Source: Cylindrodendrum hubeiense | Taxonomy: Eukaryota; Ascomycota; Sordariomycetes; Hypocreales; Nectriaceae | Assembly: GCA_014621425.1 (NCBI GenBank) | Contig: JAANBB010000642.1 | Span: 1-18,150 of the forward strand | Direction: 5' to 3' | DNA: 18,150 nt | Shown: piece after piece, positions 1 to 9,070 of the stretch | Layout of the letters: every line of letters begins with the position of its first letter | Numbering within the stretch: the stretch's first letter is position 1 | Program-made: the position numbers and the translations under genes | The notes under the pieces: generated by a model | Databases searched by the model: none | What the model saw: only the letters and a program-made list of their open reading frames with translations | What the model was told of the DNA's origin: nothing

Positions 1-1
1 G

Positions 2-1228
2 GCGCGCGGCTTTAAGGTGACCAAGCCCGCCGTTGCCAGCAACGCCAGTAGCACCAGCAACGCCGCCCGGAGGAGTGTTAGTCGCAATTCCTCCTTCTCC
101 AGCGTTGCCCAGGAGCAACTCGAGCAGTTCGCCCAGCACGCCTCCGATGTGAAGGACCTCGATGTTTCTATCGCCCACGACGATGAGGACGAGGACGATG
201 ACAATTCCGCCCTCGGCGTTGGCCTCAACGCCGAAACCATGCTGTCTAGCAACGGCGACCTACTTCAGAATGCCCTCGACGCCAGCCCCGGCACAAGCTT
301 CCCCATGCCCATGAACCAGATGGCTAGCGACCAACCCGCCCGCACCGCCGAAGACGTGGCACTGGGAATATACGGAGACTCAATCAAGATCGATAGCGCT
401 CTATGCAAGAAGCTGGCGGGTGAAGCGGCTTTGCGCGACCCCTCCCAGCGTCGCACGGGACAGAGGCTCAACATGGAACGACGGAGCAACGTTGAGGCCA
501 TGCTCGCCCACGTCACGGGTGAACTAGCGGCACGGCCTTGCAAGAACTGCCATAAAGGCCATGGGCCATGGAACCAATGCGTCGTCTACGACGGTCAGAT
601 GTGTGGTAGTTGCACAAACTGCTGGTTCAATGCCAGTGGGGCGCGATGCACGTTTCATGGTCAGTCAACTTGCTTGCCCTCACTTTCGTCCCCATCGCGT
701 CACCACGCAACCCGTCGCGTCTTCGTGTCCATGATTCACTGTCTAGCCTGAAGTTGGCCCTGACACCTCACAGAAAACAATCACCCCCAGCCACAGATAT
801 TTGGCTCTGCCGTCTCCGTGGCTCCCCCGTCCGCCATGATCTACCAAACCCCAGTTCCGCTACCGCCCATGCCCCAGGCCGCGCCGGTCGTCTCCCAAGC
901 AGTGCCACCCTTGCCCCAGCTTTCCCCCACGACTGTGCCCTTGGCCACTTTCCAACCCGATATGGGCAATTGGGGCTTGACTGACCCGACTAGGCGTCTG
1001 GTCACGCAGGCCATGGGTGATGTCGTGGGTTTCTCTCGGAGGGAAAGGCACCTCGCAAGAATCGAAGCCGCTGCTAAGGAGCTCGGCATGCGAATTGCAG
1101 AGTATGACGAGTACCTTCGCACGCCAGAGGGCATGGCCGAGCATCAGCGTTCCCAGGAGCAAGCCCAAGCTCATCTCTCCGACGCAGGCCTCGATGACAC
1201 GCACTCACACACGAGCCCTCTGCCTTGA
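2..1228 (+). CDS. Cysteine-rich DUF3716-like fungal protein, 5' partial
   Basis: I join exons 2-659 and 774-1228 (370 residues visible, stop TGA at 1226-1228). The frame is open to the left edge, so the true start lies upstream. The GTG at 17 is not a believable start. The intron 660-773 has donor GTCAGT, a CTGAC branch site and acceptor CACAG. Of the nearby AG sites I tested, only the one ending at 773 keeps the frame. The visible protein starts with an Ala/Ser/Asn-rich part and an acidic Asp/Glu run. A cysteine module follows at about residues 180-216 (C-x2-C-x9-C-x7-C-x2-C-x2-C-x8-C). After that come a proline-rich stretch and a charged C-terminal helix. The cysteine spacing resembles the fungal DUF3716 domain, often a small domain in otherwise disordered proteins. 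Metal binding is inference, and the function is unknown. The exon structure is fairly sure; the family name is less so. Confidence 0.72.
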
Positions 1229-3215
1229 TGATGCAAACCTTATTTGTTCTACTAGGCTGAGCTCTTGCATCATTGTTGACCAAGCTGTACGCTGGGAACA
1301 CATCTACCTGTATTTCCTGTATTATTATATCGCCACTGATGGATGAGTGACCATACGAACTCCAACGACATACATGACATGGAGTATGATTTATGAACGA
1401 GTCGATTGCTCGAGGTAAGAAGTCTTGCCTGCCTTCCCTTAACCCATTGGCTAACTCCATCGCAGAGATTGGGTTCGAATTAGCAATATGTCTTGAGATC
1501 CAAAGTTGGGTTGAGCCGCTGCGAATGCTATTCCTATAACGTGTCGAAGTGTATGATCGACTCTGGAAAGGGATGACCAGGCTTTTTTTGTTGTTGCCTA
1601 ACCTTCTCAAAAGACGTGCCGTCAACCGAGACAGGGAATCTGCGTGCCCTCTTTCCTCACAGGTTTTGCAATCCTCAATCAAGATGTTCAACTTGTGCGA
1701 CTATACCTGTGGGATGGTGTGGAGCGGTTTACAGAGCCGGAATGAGATGGATGGCCAGTGTTCACAACGGCGATGCGCACCGCCACCAACATGCGGAACT
1801 ATGCCCGTGGAGGATCGCACATGATCTTCAAGGCCTAATAATAACCATTATCGACGCAGGGAGACTCTTCTCGATGAAGATGCCCGCTCCTTTGCCCCGG
1901 GAGGTTTCAATTGGTTCCCGATCTAGCAGCTCTGAGAATAGGACCAACCCCCAGGTGCTGATCAGGCGAACCATGTACAATTGAATGTAACTGTATTTAC
2001 TAATGTATGATAATACGGATAGGAGCCCGAAGACGATTACCCTCGAGGGATTATGACGAGTAGTGGATTTTCCAGAGTTCTCTAGACTACCGACGGAAGA
2101 CTTCCTCGTAACTTCCAAAATACTGCACAATCAATAACAAACCAGTCACTTACACCCTTCGCTCCTCAATGTATCATCGCCTATCCTGTGTGCATTCCGC
2201 ACGTCGCCGTGAGCCACCTAACCTGCAGCCTGCCTCGCTGTCAGATGCGTCGAATGTGGCGGCACCTCCGACACCTCCGCCACGCCCTTGCATCGCAAAG
2301 TACGCAACTCCGCTGCCAATCCCTGCCCCGACCTCCATGGCCCAATGTTTACGAATTTGCTTCCAGAAGGGGACTGAGAACCACAATTATTAAGTCAACA
2401 GGAGGCTGTCTGTTTTCCTTTTGTCTTGCTTGATAAATGACCTCAACTATGCACTAGAAGAAAACGGGCCCGAAGAAGCCCAGAGAAGCTAGGAAGAACA
2501 AAACACCAGTCCAAGAGCCCCTTGTCGGCCGCCACGCACGCATGCATGACCTCTCGTGTAGTCCCCGCCCCTCCCTGTTTCAACGGGGAAAAAGTAAACA
2601 GAGACAAAGACAAAGGAAAAACAAACGGGAGAGAAGCACAGCTGGATTGATCTTTCGGCAAGAGCGAACAAATAAAAGAAACGAAAGAAAAAAATAAAAC
2701 AACCAGCGCACGCAAAATGTAGCAAAATGGTAGGAAAAGAGTTTCGTAATTAAACAAAAAATAGATGGCCACCATTCTCCGTCGCCCATACTGTCAGATG
2801 CAATAGTGCCTCGTCGTCATCTTCTCTCCGGTCCGGCCTACTCCATCTCTCCTCCAAATCCGTCCGGCCACTGGCCATCGCGGCCCCCTATCTGGCTCGG
2901 CCACTTCCTAATCTTTCCCCCAAATGACGTTTTGTGATACAGAGCAACTCCCATCAGTCCGCGAAATCCTTACAAAGAAAGGGAACCAAGGTCAACCCGG
3001 GGCTCAGCCAAAAGCACTAAATTTGGGGTGGCGGATGAGGCGATGTAACAGGCACGTGGTAGGGGAATCGTGCGGGTGTGCGCCCCAAGGCCTCCGGCCC
3101 GTTGGTATGACTAGTACAATGAAAAAATCGTGAGCCATGTCCCCGTGGCCCATCTAAGCGGTGTCGTTATTAAGTTCGAGGGTATTCGTGTGTTTTGGTG
3201 AGAGTAAAAAATCAT
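1229..3215. other. Convergent intergenic interval
   Basis: This interval lies between the stop of the cysteine-rich gene and the stop of the G-alpha gene, so it should hold the two 3' UTRs. The open frames here are short, overlap on both strands and lack recognisable domains. At nearly 2 kb it is long for a tail-to-tail interval. I see no tRNA. A B-box-like GGTTCGAATT near 1470 has no tRNA fold around it. Confidence 0.6.
2583..2710. other. A/G-rich low-complexity tract with two AATAAA
   Basis: The + strand is strongly purine-rich, with AATAAA at 2671-2676 and 2693-2698. On the - strand the same DNA is a T/C tract, which could lie in a long 3' UTR of the G-alpha transcript. Alternatively the AATAAA sequences could help 3'-end formation of a + strand transcript, though they are about 1.4 kb beyond the nearest + strand stop codon. 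Function is not established. Confidence 0.4.
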
Positions 3216-4481
3216 TTAGATCAGACCGCAGAGACGAAGGTTCTCCTGGATGATGATGTCTGTGGAAGAATTAGCAAAGAGTAGTGGCGTAGTGATTCAC
3301 AGGTAACATACCGTTGACTGCTGCCATGACGAAGCGGATCTGGGTGGTATCGGTTGCGCAAGTGAAATGAGTGTAGATCTGCTTGGTCTCGTGCTGGTTC
3401 AGGCTCACGAATCGGTTGAGGATGTAGTCGCAGGCAGCCGCGTAGTCGTCGCCGCCCTCGTAGTCGGGGAAGTAGTTCTTCATAGGGCTGACGGGCAGCT
3501 TCTCCTTAAATCGATCGATCTTGTTGAGGAAGAGAATGATGGAGGTCTTGATAAACCACCTGGAGTTGCAGATGGAGTCGAAGAGGGTAAGGGCCTCCTG
3601 CATTCGGTTGACGGTCTCGTCCTCGAACAGGAGCTGATCGTACTCGGAGATGGCAACCAGGAAGAGAATGGTGGTGACATTCTCGAAGCAGTGAATCCAC
3701 TTCTTTCGCTCGGATCTTTGGCCACCAACGTCGAACATGCGGTAGGTCAGGTCGCCGATGATGAAGGTGGTCTCGGTGATACCGGTGGTCTTGACACGCG
3801 ATCGGAGAACATCCTGATCGTTAGGCATGTAGTCGGGGGCGGCAATTCGGGCGATGTTGTCGAAGTAGCTGCGAAAGTGTGAGCATTGGAATCAGAGACA
3901 TCACTCGAGAGAAAACACCTACTATCTGGCCGAATCGTTGAGCTGGTACTCGCGGGATCGCTTGAAGCACTCTTGGACGCCACGGTCCTTCCACAGCGCC
4001 TCGATGGCGCTGCCAACCTCTGGGGGGAGAACGTCGCCCTCAATCTGAGCGGGCTGCATAAAGATGGTCTGGACGTGGTACTCCATGCGCTGGTCCTCGA
4101 GGGGAAGCTCGAGCGACTCCATGGCCTCGAGGATGACGCGCATCGACTGGACGGTGTTGCTGAAGATGATTTCCTTGAAGGATTCTCGCTCATCGCGCGA
4201 GTAGCCACCCTCGTGGATGAGCTTCATCTGCTTGAGGATGGTGGACTTTCCAGATTCACCGGCACCTAGTGAGGTAGGTTAGAGGCCATCGAAGGCTAGA
4301 TGATTGCGATTGCTGCGACGTCTGGGCGGTTGACGGGCGGCGCGCGTTCGGATGGGGACATACCAAGGAGCAGCATCTTGATCTCATTTCGCTGCATCAT
4401 CTTATCCCGCTTGAGCTGGTTTTCGATCTCCTCGTTCCGGGCCTTGCCCTCCTTCTCCTCCGTGCTCATACCGCAACCCAT
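3216..4481 (-). CDS. gna-1: Group I (Gi-like) heterotrimeric G protein alpha subunit
   Basis: The exons, in transcript order, are 4481-4364, 4265-3923, 3868-3312 and 3259-3216. The introns (98, 54 and 52 nt) have GTATGT, GTAGGT and GTATGT donors, TAG/CAG/CAG acceptors and CTAAC/CTCAC/CTAAT branch-like sites. Together they give 1062 nt, or 353 residues, the usual length of fungal group I G-alpha. The N-terminus MGCGMS carries Gly2 (myristoylation) and Cys3 (palmitoylation). The P-loop GAGESGKST is at 40-48, split by intron 1. The switch I arginine motif RVKTTGI follows, then switch II DVGGQ with Gln near 204, NKID, TCATDT and a C-terminal CGLI. In this class that Cys is the pertussis-toxin ADP-ribosylation site. 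By family knowledge, the protein binds GTP at the plasma membrane downstream of GPCRs with G-beta/gamma. It affects cAMP signalling, growth, conidiation, mating and, in pathogens, virulence. All catalytic motifs look intact. The symbol follows the Neurospora name; orthologues are fadA, cpg-1, fga1 and tga1. Confidence 0.97.
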
Positions 4482-4592
4482 TGTGACGGATGCGTGGCTG
4501 TCGCCTCGACGTGACTCAGATGTATCTTGATGAAACTGGGATGGATCGGCGGCGACACGTCGGGTGGATGGACGTTGAAGTCGCAGACAGGT

Positions 4593-5082
4593 CTAGAGGC
4601 CGACGAGTGAGTGTCAGTACCCAGTAGTAGTGAGAGTGGTTGCCGTTGAAGAAGGCAAGAGAGGTCGATGGGTGAAGGGGCGAATGTAAAGAGGATGAGG
4701 TGAGGCGAGACAAGGCGAAGACAAGGCGAGGTGGAGTGAAGAGAAAAGGAGATGGAGGATGGAGAAGCAGCTTTTGGTGTAGCGCCGCGGCTGGGGGGGA
4801 GAGGAGGCTGCAATTTGGAGCACGACACACGAGTCGTGCCAACAAAGGCCCAGCCCAGGGCGGAATCTCTCGCGCCTCCCCTGGACCAGGGGGGGAGTGA
4901 GTGGCCCAGGCGCGGCCGGGGGGGAGGGGTGTATGGGGATGGGCCGAGCGAACGGAGGTAAACAGCATGGGAGGGCGAGCGAGCAGCTTCGAGGAAGAGA
5001 GCGTCGAGCCAGGAGAGCGACGTTGAGGACCGGGGAGCGCTCGACGGAGGAGCAACGACGAAGGGAAACCTAGTTGACTAAC
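4593..5082 (-). other. Putative 5' UTR intron of the G-alpha gene (490 nt)
   Basis: On the - strand the donor is GAG|GTTAGT (intron begins at 5082) and the acceptor is CTCTAG (intron ends at 4593). A CTGAC branch-type site lies about 26 nt before the acceptor. Removing it leaves an ATG-free leader joined to the start codon and deletes the only upstream ATG. It is longer than the coding introns, which is common for leader introns. It is predicted from consensus signals only. Confidence 0.5.
4918..4943 (+). other. Potential G-quadruplex motif
   Basis: G-runs at 4918-4924, 4926-4929, 4935-4938 and 4941-4943 have loops of 1, 5 and 2 nt, matching the classic G3+N1-7 pattern. A further seven-G run lies at 4889-4895. 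The G-rich strand is the template strand of the G-alpha gene, within the proposed leader intron, so any structure would form at DNA level and not in its mRNA. Confidence 0.5.
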
Positions 5083-5296
5083 CTCGAGGGGGGATGGGAT
5101 AACCGACAGTCGTGTGAGGGGCAGATGCCAATTGACGAAGCCGATGCAGACGCAGATGGCGATGTTGGAGAGGGGAGCGGACGGACGAGTGGACGGCTGA
5201 CTGGCTGTGAGCCCGAAAAGTATCCCGAAAGTGAATGGGAAGAGTTCGAACCGAAGCGAGAATTGCGAAGGAGACGAGAGGAGGGTGAGAGACAAG

Positions 5297-5340
5297 ATGG
5301 CCGGATGGCTGGATGGCTGGATGAATGGCTGGATGGCCGG
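5297..5340. repeat. Minisatellite, five ATGGCYGG units
   Basis: Octamer units ATGGC(C/T)GG lie at 5297, 5305, 5313, 5325 and 5333, with a partial ATGA unit at 5321-5324. It sits in the proposed G-alpha leader and reads as CCRGCCAT repeats on that sense strand. Confidence 0.85.
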
Positions 5341-6121
5341 GGAATTAGGGATTCCGCAACAGGATGATTGGGAAGACGAGGAGGGGGGTGGGAAAATGGG
5401 CGAAATTAGGGGGACGAGCCTGGGCGTGGGACGAGCACGAATGGCAGCCAAAGCTCTTCCGGTACTGTGCTGCACGGCGGGCTGGGGGGCAAAGCTCGCC
5501 CGGGATAGTGAGGTGAAAACAACAATTAGCGGCCGACAGTGCTGGGCTACCCGCTGATATTCGCTCTGGGACGGGGCCGCTGCAGGCTCCGGTACAGAGG
5601 TACTGGCGGCCCAGGCACTAGATCGTCCGTCGTGGCAGCTACTTTCCCAGCTAGCGACGGCTATGTACCTCGAGTTGTGCCAAAGTGGATGCAGGCGACG
5701 ACAACCGCTCCTGGGCAACCAGCAATTGTGTCCGGGGCCCTGAGCAAGCCTGGCCTGGGGCGGATCCTCAGGGGACCTCCAGTGGGCTACGGGGCCTGCC
5801 ATGGCCTGCGAGGAACCGTCGACCAGTGGGAGGGTCCGCTAGGCCAACCTTGGGCGCTCCAAGACCCTCTGATCAGGTACCGTCCGGGTACCCACCCACT
5901 CGTCCGGGGCGTGCAGGTACATGGCTCCATCAAGAAGCCCATGTACCCAGTGCGCACCGTCCGAGCGCAGCCCTGAGCTCACAGCGCCTCTGACCATGGA
6001 CGCTGAGATGATGCTACATTGCGGTCGATCCAGCAGCTCCCTGGATGCCGCCACTGGTCGCTCCGCGCCGTGCTGCAGCCCTGATGCACTGTGCAAGATA
6101 CAGTGAATGCACGCCTCCGGC

Positions 6122-6139
6122 TGTGACTGTGACTGTGAC
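6122..6139. repeat. Three tandem TGTGAC units
   Basis: The hexamer TGTGAC repeats three times perfectly and is followed by a related TGCTGTGCTG. It is a short microsatellite with no visible function. Confidence 0.85.
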
Positions 6140-6351
6140 TGCTGTGCTGCACAGAGCCATTGACGACCAACTCAATAGCGGCCCGGCGGGCGGGCGGCTG
6201 GCTGGCGGGGGACGCGGATGATGGGCGTGCTGGAGCAGGAGGGGGATCGCCCTCGCAGCGACTTGGGCCAGCCAGCAACCTCTCTCACAAAGACGCGGCC
6301 AGTGAGAAACCACGACAGACTGCCCGCGTCGCGGCCAAGTCCGGGATGCCA

Positions 6352-6380
6352 TTTAAGTGTTCCTCTCGGGGGCACTTAAA
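6352..6380. repeat. Inverted repeat TTTAAGTG / CACTTAAA
   Basis: TTTAAGTG (6352-6359) is the exact reverse complement of CACTTAAA (6373-6380), separated by 13 nt. GCC/GGC flanks could extend the pairing with a bulge. It could be a hairpin or a paired protein-binding site. No gene adjoins it. Confidence 0.7.
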
Positions 6381-7485
6381 GGAGGCCCACGGTGGAGAAA
6401 TGGTGCCATCTGCTTGGCCGGTGCATGTCCCTGGCAGAGCATTGAGGATCCCTCCCCCCCAGCTAATGCCGCGGTGCATTTCAGGACGCCCGCTAGGAGA
6501 CTTGACTTGAGGAGTACGGTACGTGTGTACACTACAGAGCACTGTACTCCGGACCTCTCCCCATGGACGTGGACCGTGGGACATGGCCGGTTGCAGAATA
6601 ACTTTTTTGGTGAGTGGAGCATCTCATCCAACTGATCCATCGATTACATGTCCTTGTTGGGAATAGCGCCATCCCCTACTGGCAGCTAGGCCGGGATGGT
6701 CAACAAAGGTGACCAGGGCCCTGGGGCCAAAGCAGCAGATGATCATGGCCGTTCGACGAGGGTACGAGGGTCTGGAGGGGATTGCATCGGCAGTCTGGAC
6801 GGCGAGAGGCAGGCCCAGGGGGGGTTGCTCAGGGTTGCCGCGTTGATTCCGTCGCCTGTTGACCGTTGCCGGTCGCGTTGTCTGGCAGCCACCAGACGGG
6901 CAATGCTGCCAGTGCGAGACATCCTGAAGAGCTTCTGTCAGTCGCAGTTGGCGGCGCTCGCCCCCCTTTGCGGCTCGCCTGTCTGCCGTCGGTACCAGAG
7001 TACCTAGATACGCAGGGACAGCCCGCGGCGCCTGTGTGTACCAAGTTTCGAGTACGGAGTACCAACGGCAGGCAGACTGACGCGGACGCAACTGTGCTCG
7101 ACTCGAGCGTCCCGTACGGATCCTGATCCGTTCAATAGGGGGACCAGGCAGTGGAGAGCTCGCCGTGTGAACTGTGGAGTTGTCCCAACTCGATGCACGA
7201 CGGCTAAGGCTTGGTTTGGACAAGCTAGCCAACCACCAGCCACCAACCAACTAGCACCTCTTGGCCCCGAAACCTCGTCCATCCAGATACGGATCCTCTT
7301 CTACTGGCTCTGGGTTGCCGTCCAAAGTCTCTCCCAGCAGCTGGTGGCTGCTGGTGCTTGGGTTCGCAAAAGACTCCTGCTCCGCCGTGACGTGCCATCG
7401 TCGCAGTGGGTCCCATTGCGACAAGAGTCAGTCAGTCAGTGTGTCGGAGATTCAAAGACAGGGCCCAATAGTGTCCCTAATCTCC

Positions 7486-7513
7486 AGTCCCCTCATCCAA
7501 GTCCCCTCATCCA
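7486..7513. repeat. 14-bp perfect tandem duplication
   Basis: AGTCCCCTCATCCA occurs at 7486-7499 and again at 7500-7513, followed by a partial, diverged third unit. Confidence 0.9.
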
Positions 7514-8973
7514 GGTCCCGTCTACCAGGAGCCCTATAGTCGGCATCCCTTGCCTTTAGGCGGCGTCGTCCGTCGCTCGCCGGCCTTGGTAACGGTGGAA
7601 GCCCGCCACAGGAACCATATGGACCTCATTTGCGCAACCATGCCCTGTGCAGTATGGCAAGGTAGCATGTGCTAGGTCAGAGTGCTCGGCTGGTACTGTA
7701 TCGAATTTCAATGTTGCTCGGCTGCCCGGACGCTTACTGGTAGTTCCGTCTTCTCGCCTTGCGTCGAGTGTTAGAGAACCTCTTGCGCCTTCCTGACCTC
7801 GCCTTGCCACGATTCAGATACCCAAAATGGAAGCTACCACCACAGAGCTTGATGGGTAGCCGCTGGCTTCCGGGTTTAGTCCGCTTTGTAATGTGTTTGT
7901 TTCGTTACACGCCAGAACTGAACTCCCGCCAGGAAACAATCCCCTCAAGCTCGACACTAATATCAACACCAAGAACAACGCCGGTGGCAAGGATCTCTCT
8001 GTTTGAGTCTCGTTTGCGCAAACAAAGCAAATTGATTCTCACCTCCCTTTGTTTCTCCTCCTGTCTTTCTCTCAGCCCGAATGGCTTGCCGTGCATCATC
8101 GCTTTGCTGCTATCGCGCTGCGTTTGATGCTGCTAAAATACCCTTGCAACACCAAGCCCACATAAAGCCAACCATGTTGCGGGTGGGCTCATCGGCTGCG
8201 CTCAATCTTCTCCCACTACAAGGCCCATCGTGAGCACCGGCCCTTCTGTACCTGGTCCTCTGGCCAGGATCCTCCCAGCAGAGGCCCCCCACACGGAGCT
8301 GCCAAGGGCCCGAAAGGCCACTAAGGAGGATCGCCTCGTCCGCCAGTGGGGCTCGTCACCAGTAGCAGTTTGCGGCAGAGAAGGAATCTAGAATGCGCGT
8401 CTGTTTCGATGCGATGGTCATGCAGGGCTGGTGTCGCATCATGGCCCTCTTTGTGTTGCTTTTTCCCATCTGGCCTGTTCGATCAACCGACGAATTCCTC
8501 TATCTGTATGCCATTGTCGTTGTAAGCCAGCCCTCAATATCTCTGACGTGTGCGAATTCGGTATCCGTACTCCGGACTGTTGACCGACACCCCTTTTGAG
8601 ATTTGTCTCGCTCACTCCGCTGGTGTCGATCATTTACTCTGCTCAACGGTCAACCTCGATGCTCAACGCACAACACCCCACTGTTGTGCAACACACCAAG
8701 CTTGAACACGAGCATCATTCTCTCTATGGTCCGCCTTTGTATCAGCCGGAACCCGATAACTCATTGCTGGTTAAGATATGTCACTGACGGCCAGCTGTGA
8801 AAGAGCCCACGCGCAAGCCCCATGGCATCTACCGTGCCGCGTTTGATCAACGACCGGGTTCAGTAAGTTTAGGCAAGACAAGACCAGCCCACTCTAAGAG
8901 GATATCGATATTGGCTCCCTGGGCTATCAATTACCTCTTCCGGCCTTTGAAAATGACGGTTTGGGCGGTTTCT

Positions 8974-9003
8974 GGTTCCACCATCGAAGGTTCCACCATC
9001 GAA
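8974..9003. repeat. 15-bp perfect tandem duplication
   Basis: GGTTCCACCATCGAA occurs at 8974-8988 and 8989-9003. It is 48 bases upstream of a second short duplication. Confidence 0.9.
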
Positions 9004-9050
9004 GCTGTCCACCAAGACAAGCAAGACTACCATTTACCAGCTGCAATGGA

Positions 9051-9070
9051 GCTTCAGCCAGCTTCAGCCA
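9051..9070. repeat. 10-bp perfect tandem duplication
   Basis: GCTTCAGCCA occurs at 9051-9060 and 9061-9070. Confidence 0.9.

Larger units (their letters stand above)
4482..5799 (-). promoter_or_regulatory. Probable 5' leader and proximal promoter of the G-alpha gene
   Basis: The sense strand is pyrimidine-rich, as is common for fungal leaders. Reading it by eye, I find no ATG from 5799 to 5083 and none from 4592 to the start codon at 4481. The single ATG of the interval (4968-4966) falls inside the proposed leader intron. The opposite strand of 5083-5799 holds about 17 ATGs. This asymmetry fits a transcribed leader selected against upstream starts, although C/T-rich composition also contributes. 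The transcription start cannot be placed from sequence alone. Confidence 0.5.

Noticed and set aside
2443..2789. Phe-rich - strand frames near 2.5-2.8 kb
   Set aside because: They are translations of a T/C-rich low-complexity tract, probably 3' UTR or spacer.
3367..4269. Long open frames on the + strand across the G-alpha gene
   Set aside because: They are antisense shadows caused by C-ending codons in the real gene, and they cross its introns without any domain.
4516..5802. 428-residue open frame on the - strand upstream of G-alpha
   Set aside because: It is Ser/Pro-rich low-complexity translation of pyrimidine-rich DNA. Its only ATG is at the far end, and it would run through the proposed leader intron. 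No domain is seen.
6624..7250. 208-residue - strand frame
   Set aside because: The composition looks random, frames overlap it on both strands, and no recognisable motif is present.
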